From contig MU839246.1 of the NCBI GenBank assembly GCA_030685235.1, forward strand, positions 23,758 through 87,757: 64,000 nucleotides of DNA, read 5' to 3'. Origin of the DNA: Copromyces sp. CBS 386.78 (Eukaryota > Ascomycota > Sordariomycetes > Sordariales > Sordariaceae). Positions 49,600 through 61,918 of the stretch are shown here, one piece after another. The position numbers were made by a program, and so were the translations under genes. The notes under the pieces were generated by a model, which saw only the letters and a program-made list of their open reading frames with translations, did no database searches and was not told the origin of the DNA. The first letter of the stretch is position 1, and each line of letters begins with the position of its first letter.

Positions 49600-52500
49600 G
49601 TCTATAGACAAAGTACGGATTAGCGTAACTAATAATTAATTTTTTATCGAAACTTATATTCCCGGTAGCTTCCCCCTAAATATTATAATTTTAACTTTTA
49701 ATTTCCCGAAATTGCGTTTTATTTTATTTTTAAAAGTAGTGTTCCGTATCCTCTTCTTCTTTTTTTCTTTCTTTTCGACCTCTTAAAGTATAGATTCCTC
49801 CTATAGTATTTACCTTAGTATCTCTTTTACGATTAATTCATTATTCTCCAAATTAAGCTCCTTTATATTTTTTACGGGGCTGATCCGCTCTTTTCTAAAT
49901 TTTAAATTCGGATTTATAATATTTAATATTATTCTATCCCTAGGTATACATTTTTTAATCCTCCTAATACTTATAGGCTTATTAAACGGTATTCTATTAA
50001 GAGTATTAATATAATATATATTTCTCGAAGCGGAAATCCAATGTATACAATAAAGTCCCTACTAGCAATAAAATAACTTTTATATAGAATTTATATCGAT
50101 TTTGCGAATATTATTATACTTTAAAATTAAGTCGTTAATTTTAATTTAGGCGTTTTTAAATTATATTTTTTATTAATTTTACTTATTACGGTAATTAGCT
50201 ACTATTTCCTTTATTACCGCGATTTTTTTTACTACTTAAATAAACCTATATTTAATATCCTTATATATTTTAACAATTATATAAATTAGCTTTTCCCTAA
50301 TTATTTGCCTATTATCATTTTTCTAATTGGCAACCTATTATAATAGTAAATTAAATTTAATAGGAGAAATAGAGTTATAATTATATATAAATTAGAAAAG
50401 TATATATCCGTAGCTTCTTTTAATAATTATACAATCGGCGAAAAAGATATAAGGGAAATATTTTTTCTAATCGGTACTTTTACCGTCGGTTATTTTTATT
50501 AGTAAGGAGGCAATCGTTATATACCCCTATTCGTTTATACTATTAATTCTAGAATTATAAGGCGTAATATACTCCTTAGGGATCTTAAATTAGAATAGAT
50601 ATTTTATTATAATCTTTTAAAATTTTGGACCGCTATCTATTAAAATTATAAAAGGGTATTCCCACTTTAGGAATAATTATTTAAAGAATACCTTTACCCT
50701 TATAAACATAATATTAGAAAGAAGGGTTACCTTAATATAGTCCGTAAAGTCGTTTCAGGCTTTTAAAAAGGGAATTCTTTTATTATTTAGTTTTAGAAAG
50801 TATTAAATATTTAGTATTTATTTCCTAAAAAAATAGGAATTAGGATGAAATTAGCAGTAGCCGTCCTTAAAACGTTTCGGGCTAAATATTTAATATTAAG
50901 GGTAGGAGCGGATTATTTTTTCAATTTAAGTATATATACCCTTTTAATAATAATATTTAATAATACGCCAATACATTCTTTTACAGCTTCGGTAGCCTAC
51001 TTCGTTATAATAGTAGGTCATAATCTACTAACGCTCCTTTAAATTATTAATAAATCGTCGGAGAATTTATATTAGAATAGTTAGCCGTAATTAGAGAATA
51101 CCGTTTTAAATTATAAATTTGAGGGCATTATTACAGAATTAGCGTTTTACAATTATACCCTTTAAGTATACAAATATTTTAAAAGTTATTAAATATTTAG
51201 CGATTTCCTCTAATTATTTTAATTAGTCTTCCTTTAAAATTAGTTTATTAAATTTATCAATTTAGTTAGAATAGATTTATACGTTAATAAAGTCATTAAT
51301 ATTTTTTTTATATTCTTTTTCATATAGATTAAAAGGCTTTAGTAGTTTGCGAAATAGATTATTAATTATTATATTCTTAGAATTAAAAATATATATAACT
51401 TTAAAATTAAAGAATTTAATTTAAGCGATCTACTATATTAATAGTATTTTAGGAATATTATTAATAATATTATTCAATTAATAAATTAGGATTATAATAT
51501 TAATTTCAATAATAAAATAAACGTTAAATAATTATCTTCTTAATTATTTTAAAGCGTAAAGAAGATTTTGAAGTTCTTTTTTTATAATATTATAGCATTT
51601 TTTAATATCGGACTAGATTTTACTTTTAAAGTAATATAAGTATCTTTTTCCGTCGGGGCCAATCTATTTTAGGATTACTTTCTAACCTTCTAATAATACG
51701 TTTATTATAAAGTAGATTATTTTATAACGTTTATTATTATAAATTAATATAGCGAGGATCGGTATTATAATAATTAGATATTAAAAATATTCTATTATAA
51801 ATTGTTTATTTTTAATCTATTATTATTCAATACCCTTCTTTATTAATATATAAAAAGGGATTATAATAATATTAAAACCTTTAATTTAAATCCTATAATA
51901 CCCTACAATATTTAAGAAGGAGCAGACCTCTTTTACGCCCTTCCTTTTCTTATTAAGATCTTCTTTATAGTAAATCTATTCGTTAATTTTAATAACTTTA
52001 TCCTTATTTAATATTCTCCCTTGAAATATATATAAATACCCGATTAATATTATTTCCCTTTAATATTATTATAATTTAGTAATTATAATTGTTCTTCTAA
52101 CTAGTTTAATATTGAAGAATACTTTATCAATATTTATAAAATATTTTAATATATATTTCCTAATTCCCTTAGTACCGATCCGCTCTTCATTATAATTTGA
52201 CCGAAGTCCTTTAATATAAATATTATTAAAATATAATTAATAAATATTAAGGATTAAATTATAGAATATCCGAATTATAGTTTTTATAAATTATACAATA
52301 GAATTAGTATTTTTTTATAGTAGAATAATTATTTAAAATAGGTTAAGAGGGGTTATAAAGGTAGTAATATTATAATTGGCTTCGTCGAAGGGGATTTAAT
52401 CGTATTTAGAAAAAAGGTTTAATAAGGATATTATTTTATAATTTTTAAAGGCTTTACTAAATTCTTTATAATCCGGTAGTAGGTTAACATCCTTCAATAT

Positions 52501-55500
52501 TACTTTATTAATCTTTTAAATATTATTAATTAAACGTAGACCCCTATCCTTCTTTGTAATTAAAAACTAATTATTATAGTACGCTATATAATTTTTTTTT
52601 AGAATCTCTTTTTTAATCCTATCCTTTAATAAATCGTATACCTTAATATAGAGAGCTTTTAATATTAGAATAGATTTTAATTACTAAGCGGAATAGGAAA
52701 TAATACGGATTTATTAAAGGGGGATAATATTAGAATATAATTTACTATATTCTATAAAGTCCTAAGCTAGAATTTACTCCTTATTATAAAAGATATAAAT
52801 AAAAAATTTAATTTCTCTTTCGTTAAAAATATTTTTAACTTTTTTAAATATAGCCTAGAATCGCTCTTTTGTTAACTTTGACCTACGGATTAACTTTATA
52901 AACTTTAGGATAATATATTAATCTTATTCCGAATTGAAATTTTTAAATAAATTAGCGATTTATTCTTTTACTATTTTTAACCTTTTTATCTTCTAATTTA
53001 GGTCCCTATTTAGCTTTAAACTATTAAAAATTATATTATCGATTAAATTAATTTTTTAATTTGCTTATTTATATATTATATAAGTTTATATTATTACTTT
53101 TAATCTTCCTTTAAAAAACCCTTTTTTATAAATGCTAACCTCTTTTAATAATTTTGCTAAAATTTTCTTTATACGCCGACGAACCTACCTAGAAATTTAT
53201 ACCTCCTCTTTATTATTTTTTACAATCCTTTCTTAAACTTCCTATAATTCTTTATATCCGTCCTTCTTTTTCTATAAAAAATCTAATAATTAATTGGCTA
53301 TTATGTTTAGTAATAGCGCAATTCGTTTATTATCCTCTTTAAATTCTATTTATTTAAGTAGTTTAATTACTTTCCTTCCTTATATTTTTAAATTCTCTTT
53401 TTTTATATAAATATTTAAAGATACAATTATAATAGGGGAATTAAATCCGCTATCGGTCCTCCCTTAAGGTTTCTAAATTAGTAATTAGCGCAGCGCAGAT
53501 TACTATTCCTTTAAAGGTTATAATTATATAGTTCTTTCTTCCTTTATTATAAATTATATAAATATTGGTATTTTAGAAAAATAGTAGCCTTAAGATAATA
53601 TTATAATTGGGTAAAATTTACTCGGTAATAAAGAAATAAATTTCCTTTCCTTTATCGAATAAATAATTTTTTTTGTATATTTTACTAAGGAATCCCCTTT
53701 TACTTCTATTACTATTAATATTAGCGATTTAAATAGAAATATTTTAAAGACCTAAATTATTAATTAATACCTTATTAATAGTATTATATTCAACCCCCGT
53801 ATTTAGAAGAGCTACGACTTTTTTACTTCTCTTATACTTAATAGAGATATAAAGCGTAGGTAAAGGAGTAAGGCGGGTTATATTTCCTTTAAATAAAAAA
53901 AACTTATCAATAAATTTTATATAGTTGATTACTAACGCTAAAATATTGCGAAGTAAAATAATTCAGGTAAGAACGAATTTATTCCTCTTTTAATTACTAA
54001 AATTCTACTATTCGAATATAGAAAAAATATTTTTATTAAAATTAGACCGATTAAATAATAAATTTCCTCTTCGTTTAATAATTTTTTTAAAATTAATTAA
54101 CGGTATTTTTATAAGATCTTACTTATTAACGGATATATTATTAATTTAAATTCCTACTAGTATAATAGGAATAAATTTATTAGTTTAGAGCTATTATTAG
54201 GGGTAGTACTATTATAATACTTAAATTATATTTTAGGGATCCTATCCTTATTATAAAGGACGTCCGAAAATTATTCAATTTAATTATAAATAGTTTTAGC
54301 GTTGATAGGGTTATTGCGAACGATATTTATAATAGTAATAGTAACTTTAGTATTTATAAACTTAACTACTATAGGGTTCTACTCCTTTATTTTAGAAATA
54401 ATATCTTTAGTCTTAGCTTCCTTAATAAGGAGTTAATTAATATTATCCTCCTTTATTATAAAAAAAACTTTCTTCGATATTATTTTTATTATTAGTATTA
54501 TCGGTATTAATATAAGAGTAGGAATAAATTCGCGTACGCGGACTTTATTTTCGAAAGTTGTATTAAACTATTTAAGTATAATATTAATATTCTTTAATAT
54601 AGAAGAGTAAAAAAAAGGAAATATAATTATAGACCTTTAAATAACGTCTTCCGTCCGAAGCCTTTATAATTTATTAGTAGCTATAATAGCGGTCTTTTAA
54701 AGGGTATAAATTTATTCTTGATTATTAATAATTTCTTTAACCCGGGTAGAAATAGTTAGCTAGGTTTAAATAGTATAAATACCGATTACCCAATTGTTAA
54801 CTAAAGACGAAAGTTTATACAATTTATTAAATATTTCCATTATATTATAATTAATAGCGGCTCCGGATTTTTTTTAAATTTAGATCTAATTTTAATATAC
54901 TTTAATACTTTTAGGGTTTAAAAGAATTTCGAAAAACAGGATAAATAATAAGTTTTTAATATCCTTTTACTATTAATAATTAAATTCTTACTTTTTAAAG
55001 TCCTTATAATTAATATATTCGGGATTTAAAATTATAAAGGAGCGGATTACTTTATTAAAGGTATTAGCGTTATAAGCGTAATTAAAAAGGTTTTTATCGA
55101 TAAAGTTATTATAATTTAATATAACTCCCTTATAAATAGTAGGAAGTATAGACCTCTCTTTATTATATAGTTTCTAAATTAAAATATTATAATAAGTATC
55201 AATATTTTTTTTAGGATAAGTAGTAAAGTAATACCCTATTTCTCTATAATAGTAGTACCATTACAGACCCGTTCCTCTTTATCCTTTACGGCCTCTGCCT
55301 CTATTTTTAGTAAATATATTTTAGCTAGTTTAAACAGCGTTAATATAAATATTTAAAATTTAGGTTGGCTAGTAGGTAGTAAGTTGAGGGGGAGTATTAA
55401 GGATAGTAGTTTATTAAAATTAGTAATTTATAATAGCGTTTTAAGTGATTATAAATTATTTTATTAATTAGGCTAATTTCTTTATTGTATTTTCGGTGGC

Positions 55501-57180
55501 TCTAGATCCGGATTTAATTATAATTTTAATTTTAATTTTAATTTTCTTAATAAAGATTTTTACAGAAGTTTCTTCCTTAAATAATAAAAAAGAGAAATTT
55601 ATATTAACAATTTATTTATTTTTACATTTATATTTTTTAATAGAAATTTCCTCTTTATTATTATTAATATTATCGGATTCGTTAATATTTAAATTGTTAA
55701 ATTATTTAACTACGAATTTAATTAACTCCTAGGAGAATTCAATCTATTTTATAGTATAAATATTATTTTTATACTTTTTTAGGAAGGAAGTAATTATATA
55801 TTTAGTATTAATATATAATTTCCAATAGAAGCTCTTAACAGTATTACGGTTAGCATTATATTAATTTATAGTAAATTAGTAAATTAGTAAGGTTGAATAA
55901 ATAAAAATAGTATTAACGATTTTATTTTTTTTATAAAGGATATACTTAGTATAGAATTTCTTTAATATAAAAGAAGTATTATTAATCTATTTAAAGTCTT
56001 TAACCTTATAAATTATTTTAAACCGCTAAGTAAATTCGTCTTAAATATAGATCCCTTTCGTTTTAAAGTCGTAAAAAATATTTTTGCCAATATTTTTAGG
56101 GTCCTTCTTATATTATTAGAATTAGGTAGTAATTTTAAATTTATTATTACCGAATTTATAAATTCCGACTTTTTCTTCGAATAATTTAAAGTATTTAAAG
56201 ATTTTCTTATTATCGAACTTCTTTTTAAAGATAATATTACGAATAAAGGTAACGTTATTAGCGAAGAGGGCAGTAGTAGCGTTAAAAATTATTTTAATAG
56301 CGGTAGAGGAAGTAATAATAAGGGGAAAAGTAGTAAAAGGGGTTCCTTTAAAAGAAGTAGTAGAATTAAATATATTAGGTAATACAAATTCGTAGGTCGT
56401 AAAAGGGTGAAAATATTATATAATATTATATTGATATTCGAAATAATTAATAGTATTAATATCGTTATTTAGTAAAGTATAAATTTGCCCCTTTTTATCC
56501 GTATTTTCTTCGTAAAAGCGTTTTAGCGTCGCTAGTAAGTTAGGTTACTCTTCGGAATTTTATAATAGCTTTATTTCGAAATTTTCCGAAAAGTAGGTCC
56601 TTTTAATTATTTCCCTACTAATTACCTTTACTTTTTTTAATAATATTCCGAAATTTTTGGAAATATTAAGAAAAGTTCGGATTATTAAAATAAGGAACTT
56701 TACAATAATTTTAATTAATTAGAGAATAAATTCCTTATATAATTTACGAATATTTAATTGCCGAATATTAGTTAACTAAGAGTAAATCTTTACTACCTTA
56801 TTAACCTTCGGTCTTTATTATTTAAATTCATTTTCCGAAATTTTATTCTTATTCTTTCCAGTTCGGTTTCGTTTAATTTTATCGTTAAAATCGGTTCTTT
56901 TTTTCTTCGTTTCGGTTTTAGTAATCTTTTTTTAGGTTATTGAATTAGGGTTTTTATTGACCGCCGTTAATAGATTATAATATTATCGGGGAAACGGAAA
57001 TTCGTATGCATCCGAAATTAAGGTTTTTTATAAGTTAAATAAAAGATTTCGTTATTAATAGAATCGATTAGCTCTTCGCTATTCGAATTTCGGCTCTTAA
57101 AGTAGTGTCCCGAGGGCTTTAAAGATAATTTTAGTATTTATAGGAAGCCCCGGCCGAAAGCTCCCTAAGTCCGTATTAAT
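49600..57180 (-). pseudogene. gag-pol relic of element Y
   Basis: Minus-strand RT landmarks are KDRGLRLINNIQKINKVILK (around 52560-52500), IGYLYIFQGRILNKDKVIKI (about 52050-51990) and VGYYRIQIKGF (about 51910-51870). They are clearly related to element X and in the same order. By comparison with X, pol should end near 49.6 kb. The gag side occupies roughly 54-57 kb and includes a basic stretch, KRRKKEPILTIKLNETELE, near 56.9 kb. Stops are dense, so it is non-functional. Confidence 0.65.
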
Positions 57181-57230
57181 TAATTTAATTGGGAGTTTAA
57201 AATTTATTTCATCCTTATTACTATTTGAAA

Positions 57231-57668
57231 TAGAGTAAAACCATACTAATAAAGGAACGGGGTTATACTATACAAACTTGTATAGCGAAGAGTAGATTTA
57301 GAGTTAATAATCTTATCCGTAGAATTAGATAGAATTGTCAAATTATAACTATAAAACTACCAAAGGAAAGATAGAAAGTGAAGTAGAGCTTTACTTCTAT
57401 ACTTTTCTTAAGATAGCGAGGTATAGATTTAGAGGTCGGTATTAAAGAAAATAAGAAGCGCTTTACGAATGTAATTAAAGATTTTAAAAATATTAGTATT
57501 TAATTCATTATTTTCTACTTACTTAGTTATTTATAGTTTGAAAGGGGATGCCATCCTTCTTATGCTTTTCTATCTTTAACCTTGTTTAGCCTTGGAATAG
57601 ATCCGCTCTTTAGTGTTTTAACTCTACAAATATCTCAACATCTATTCTGACAAAACGCCCCAACTCAA
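57231..57668 (-). repeat. 5' LTR of element Y
   Basis: 438 bp, gapless match to 44224-44661. It starts TAGAGTAAAACC on the plus strand, where TG has become TA, and ends CCCCAACTCAA, where the other copy reads CCCTAATTTAA. Confidence 0.93.
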
Positions 57669-57673
57669 TAAGG
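57669..57673. repeat. Target-site duplication of element Y, right copy (TAAGG)
   Basis: Partner of TAAAA at 44219-44223. Reading across TAAGG on the minus strand continues the Z RT frame ...KALIL. Confidence 0.7.
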
Positions 57674-60600
57674 ATTAGGGCCTTTATAAATAGCGTTTTG
57701 AATAATTAGAAAGTATTCTCGCACTTTTTAATCTATTCGAAGGCTATTCCTTTACCGGTAAATATTATTAATAGGGCTACGACTTTCGAAAATTAGAATA
57801 TAAATATCTTATAATAATTAATAAACCTAAGAAAATTACGAACGTCCTTTTAAAAATTAAGAGGGAGCTGTTTAAAGATAGTTTTAATCTTTTTGAAATC
57901 GATTTATATTCTTATACCTACGTAGATAATAAAATCGAAGTATTTAACCTTCTTAATAGTAAATTCGTATTTATTTAAATCTAAATGGAAGTTTATATTA
58001 AGGAACTTCTTTAATACCAAACGGACCTTAATTTTATAATCCTCTTTAGTACCTGAAATATAAATAAATACGTTATTAATATAAATCGTATAAAATTTAT
58101 TAAAATATTTATAAAGGATATAATTAATATACTGCTAGAACGTTATTAGTATATTAATTAACTTGAAGGGTATAATTAATTATTTGAATAACCCGTATTG
58201 TATTCGAAATACCGTTTTCCATTCTTTTCCTATAGTTATCCGAATTTTATAGAAAGCCTATATAATATCGACCTTTATATATTACCTAATTCCCTTTAAA
58301 ATATAAAACGTTTCGCTAATAAATAGTAAAGGGTAATAGTTCGTTCGTATAATAGTGTTTAAAGTATAGTAATTATAATAAAAGCGGAATCCGCCGCCCA
58401 GTTTCCGTACAAAAAGTACTAGGGCTCCGGCTTCTAAATTATTAGTACGAATAAAACCCTTATTTAAAAAATCCTTAAGTATTTTCTTTAAAATTAAAAA
58501 TTCTTTACGGGTTATATTATAAAGCGGACTGAAAGGGATTAATAATTTTTTACCGTCTTTATCCTTTTTAATTTTAATTTTATAGTCGATTCTAGGATGG
58601 TAAGGATTACGTTTATCGGCTTCTTATTTTATTTAGAAAAGTAGGAAGTTATAATACTTTTTCGGAATTATTTTCCGGAATTAGTCTTCGGTATAAATTA
58701 TCTTCGGCCGTAAAGCCTTTTTAACGTCCTTTAAATTTATAATGTAAATAGCTTCCTCTACTATTCTATTCCCGAATTCTTTTCTAATCTTTCGGATATA
58801 ACTTATAAAAGTAATTACTATTATATAAATAGCAGACTTAATATCCCTTATAAATTCCGTATCTAGGACTTACTTTCTACCGACGTATAGGATCTAATAA
58901 TTTATAATCCTTATATATATCCGCTTCTTATAAAGAATAGAATAAGTATATATAGCCTTTAATTATAGCTTTCCTAAAATAATTACGAATTCCAATAATA
59001 GAACGACGTAAGTACAAATAGAATAAATATAATTATTAATTTCCGCTAGGAAATACGTAAAACCCTAAATAGTAACTCCTTCTATAGTTGCGGAAGCTCC
59101 CTTAATACAACGAGATTTAATAGGAACGATTAGAATCCAAAGATCTTTAATAATTTTCTTACTAATTGCAGTATAGTACTAATAACCCTTATCGATAAAG
59201 GCGTAAAATAAATTACGGTCGTTAATAATAAGTGGAATTAATATAAATTCTATTTCTAATTACGAATTTAATTTAAATTTCTTTACCTTATTTAATATAT
59301 TTTTAGGCTCCGGGGCCCGACTTCGCTCCAGAATTACTTTTTTCCTTATTCGAAAGCGGAGTCTTATTTATCGTCGTCTTCTAGGAATAGAAACACCTTG
59401 GTAATAGTTATTTAAATATAAACCCCGTTATTATTACTATTAGGAGGGATTGTAAATAAGTAAAGGTAATTATTTACCTAATAATTAGAAATTCCGTAAT
59501 AAAAATATAAATTATTATCCCTACGCTTTTAATACTCTTTATTAAAGATTTACTTAGTATATTTAGAAAAAGTAGCCGAATTTAAACCGCTTTGCCCCCG
59601 ATTACTATAACCTCTATTAAATACGCTAATTCGAATAGATTTTATAATAGTATCGCTATTGTAATTAAAGGGATAATTGTTAATAGAGGAAGAGGAAGAT
59701 TACGTCTATTAACGGAAAGTATTAGACTATTAAGTATTAATATTAGAAGTAGGAAAATAAATACTATTACCCTAAAAACGTCCTTTTTAAAAGTAGAAGT
59801 ATTTATAATAATCTTCTTTAAATTTAGAAATCTATTCGTATTTAGCTGTAAAATATTATATTTTAATTACGTAGGCGTAGTAATCTTCTAGAAGATTTAC
59901 TATAAAGAATTTATTATAGAATTTCTAGTTAAGGGTATAGTTAAAGTAAATTAATTTGGTAAGGTTCTCCTAATTATAGTTATCCGCCTTCAATATCTTA
60001 TTATCGAAAGTAGCTAAAAAAGTAGCGAAAGGTTCTCTATCTTTCTAATGTATACGAACTAATTTATTAAAAACGGTATCCTAGTTTTAGTAAGAGCCGA
60101 AAATAATTTAAATTTAATTAAATAAATTAATTAAGTCTTCTTCTCCGTAAATTATTTTACCGGTTTAGAAACCCTTTAGTAATAATTATTTATTATTAGG
60201 GAAGGTATTAAAGATTTCGGACTAAGCGGCATTATAATCGATAAATAAGCCCGCCTTAATATTAGTATTATATATTTAAACAAGTCGGTTAAAATAGAAT
60301 TAGAAAGTATAAAGTTAACTATTTTATTTAGGGAATTCGAAGAGTTTCCTCCTATAAATAGAAATATTAGGACTATCGCTATTTAAATTAGTAGGGTTTC
60401 TAATAGTAGTAATTGAAATACCTATTACGGCTCCGCTAGTAGGAATTAGGTCCGTAAGATTAAAATTTAAATACGGAATAAAGATTAGGTTAGGGTTAAT
60501 ATTAAAGAGAAGGGACTTAATACGATTATGTAAGGTAATATTCCCGTTAAATATTCTAATAAAGCCTTTTACGAAGCTATCGTTCGTAGTAATATTTCCT

Positions 60601-60750
60601 ATTAATTATTATTCGCCGCCTTAGGGGTTATAAAATTATTATTCGATATCGTCGAAGTCTATTTCGTTGAGTCCGACTATAATATTAATAAATATTGTAA
60701 ATACCGCGCTTAATACTATTAATTCCGTTTTAAATCTATTAATATCCGCT
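57674..60750 (-). pseudogene. Element Z gag-pol relic, proximal part (gag, RT)
   Basis: From the 5' LTR downward, a gag-like frame (for example GNITTNDSFVKGFIRIF and YRRKLFEFPK, about 60.6-60.3 kb) leads to RT. The RT active-site segment reads YINNVFIYISG (about 58086-58052). It corresponds to the YIDDVLIY motif with both Asp codons changed to Asn by G-to-A, so catalysis would be lost. The RT end FLRFINYYKIFI (about 57840-57795) and FTGKGIAFEQIKK-like text lead to KALIL at the break point. RNase H continues beyond element Y at 44218. Confidence 0.85.
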
Positions 60751-60793
60751 ATTAAATCTACTATCCGCTTATACAAGTATAGGTAGAACCTAA

Positions 60794-61017
60794 TATAAGG
60801 GGTATAATACAATTAGTACAAGTACTGGCCAAAACGATCGATAAGGTTCTACGAGGAAAGAAAGAAGGGAAGGGAGCCTGTAGGGCAGGCGAGCTGGCCA
60901 GCTGTCCTTTTCAAAGGACGTGCGGTACACGGGGTGCACGGGCCATGGGGGGTTGCCAGCACGGCAGTTCGCCTAGCGATTGCCAGGCACACAGCCACGG
61001 GCATCAGCCCCATAACA
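60794..61017 (-). repeat. 5' LTR of element Z
   Basis: 224 bp, gapless match to 40085-40308. The right end CCCCATAACA gives the TG start on the minus strand. It keeps more G and C than the other copy except in its first 40 bases. Confidence 0.93.
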
Positions 61018-61022
61018 TTGCG
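61018..61022. repeat. Target-site duplication of element Z, right copy (TTGCG)
   Basis: Identical to 40080-40084. Confidence 0.9.
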
Positions 61023-61918
61023 AAAGTAAAATAGATTGCGGCGTACGGAATATTTTGAAAACTATTTATAAGGATAAACGGGTAATAATTAAAATCGATA
61101 TAAATTTTAGAGAAGATTTATTATTTATTATTAAAACGTTTATTCGTATAACGAGCTTAGTCTATTATTTTTAAAGGAAATTAGGGAATAGGAATTGAAT
61201 TTTTAAGTATAATTAAGCGGTTATAAATATTTATCTATAATTCTTTAATATTCTAACGAAGTTATAGAATTACGTTGAAGGTAAAAAGAAGCGGGAAATT
61301 AATATAAATTGTAGTTTAAATAGGGTTAATTATAAAAGGCAAAAAAGAAGTCCAAAATAAGGATATTGTATTAATATGAGAAAGAGTTTAAATAAAACGA
61401 TAATAATAATATAAATTGTAAGAAAAGTTAGGAAAAAAGTGGGAATTAAGGATCTTTTTATACTTAATTAGCGTACGCTAGTTAAAAAGAAATTAAGAAT
61501 TAATTTAATTACGTACTAAAGATTTTAATAATTAATTAAAGTAATAAGGGAAGAAAGGGTATTAAAATAGAAGGAGCGGTTTATAATTTATATTATTATT
61601 ATAATTAGAGAGGAGATTTAAACCCCCGAATAAGAGAAGGAACTCCCCCTACAAAGTATTATTTATAATTATTGCTTAATAAAAGGGTATTGCTAAGTAA
61701 GTGGCTAGGTATAAGATTCTTCTATTTTAATTATTTAATCTCCCCCTAATTATAAAAGGGACGATAAGGCGGAAAGAAAAAGTATTAGGCGAAAGATTAT
61801 TACTTTGTACTTTCCTTAGAAAAGTTCAGTAATTTAGAATATAAGTAAGTATTAGTTTAAGTTAATAAATAAGAATAAAGGTATTTTTTTACTAATTTTA
61901 TATTAGGAAATATTTTGA
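61018..61918 (+). pseudogene. Degraded frame W, right part
   Basis: Continues the phase of the left part (ending at 40084) once element Z and one TTGCG copy are removed: ...FYIF|CESKIDCGVRN.... It reads about 300 codons to a TGA at 61916-61918, with a charged segment EEIQTPEQEKELPLQ near 61610-61655. A CGA-derived TGA occurs once near 61196. The family is unrecognised. It may be an older transposon or gene into which Z inserted. Confidence 0.35.

Larger units (their letters stand above)
44224..57668 (-). mobile_element. Element Y: LTR retrotransposon nested in element Z pol
   Basis: Two 438-bp direct repeats (44224-44661 and 57231-57668) align without a single gap, and every difference I checked is a transition. 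RT words on the minus strand (about 52.5 and 52.0 kb) orient it, so the right LTR is the 5' one. A purine-rich AAAAGGAAAA lies just inside the 3' LTR on the minus strand (about 44662-44674). At 13.4 kb it is long; about 5 kb between the expected end of pol (about 49.6 kb) and the 3' LTR holds non-pol sequence, including TIR element B and possible extra frames. The first bases after its 5' LTR match those of element X. Confidence 0.92.
40085..61017 (-). mobile_element. Element Z: Ty3/gypsy LTR retrotransposon, split by element Y
   Basis: Two 224-bp direct repeats bound the element (40085-40308 and 60794-61017). They align without indels at a constant offset of 20709, and all differences seen are C/T or G/A. 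In the minus orientation the ends are TG...CA in the less damaged bases. A perfect 5-bp duplication (TTGCG) flanks them. Gag, RT, RNase H and integrase relics read on the minus strand. Removing element Y (13445 bp) and its duplication (5 bp) leaves about 7.5 kb, normal for Ty3/gypsy. A purine tract on the minus strand (40313-40329) sits next to the 3' LTR, and a possible RIP-altered primer site TAGGTTCTACC follows the 5' LTR near 60790. Confidence 0.93.

Noticed and set aside
50845..51042. 65-codon plus frame in element Y
   Set aside because: Lies opposite the expected pol/integrase part of Y and is hydrophobic by base composition.
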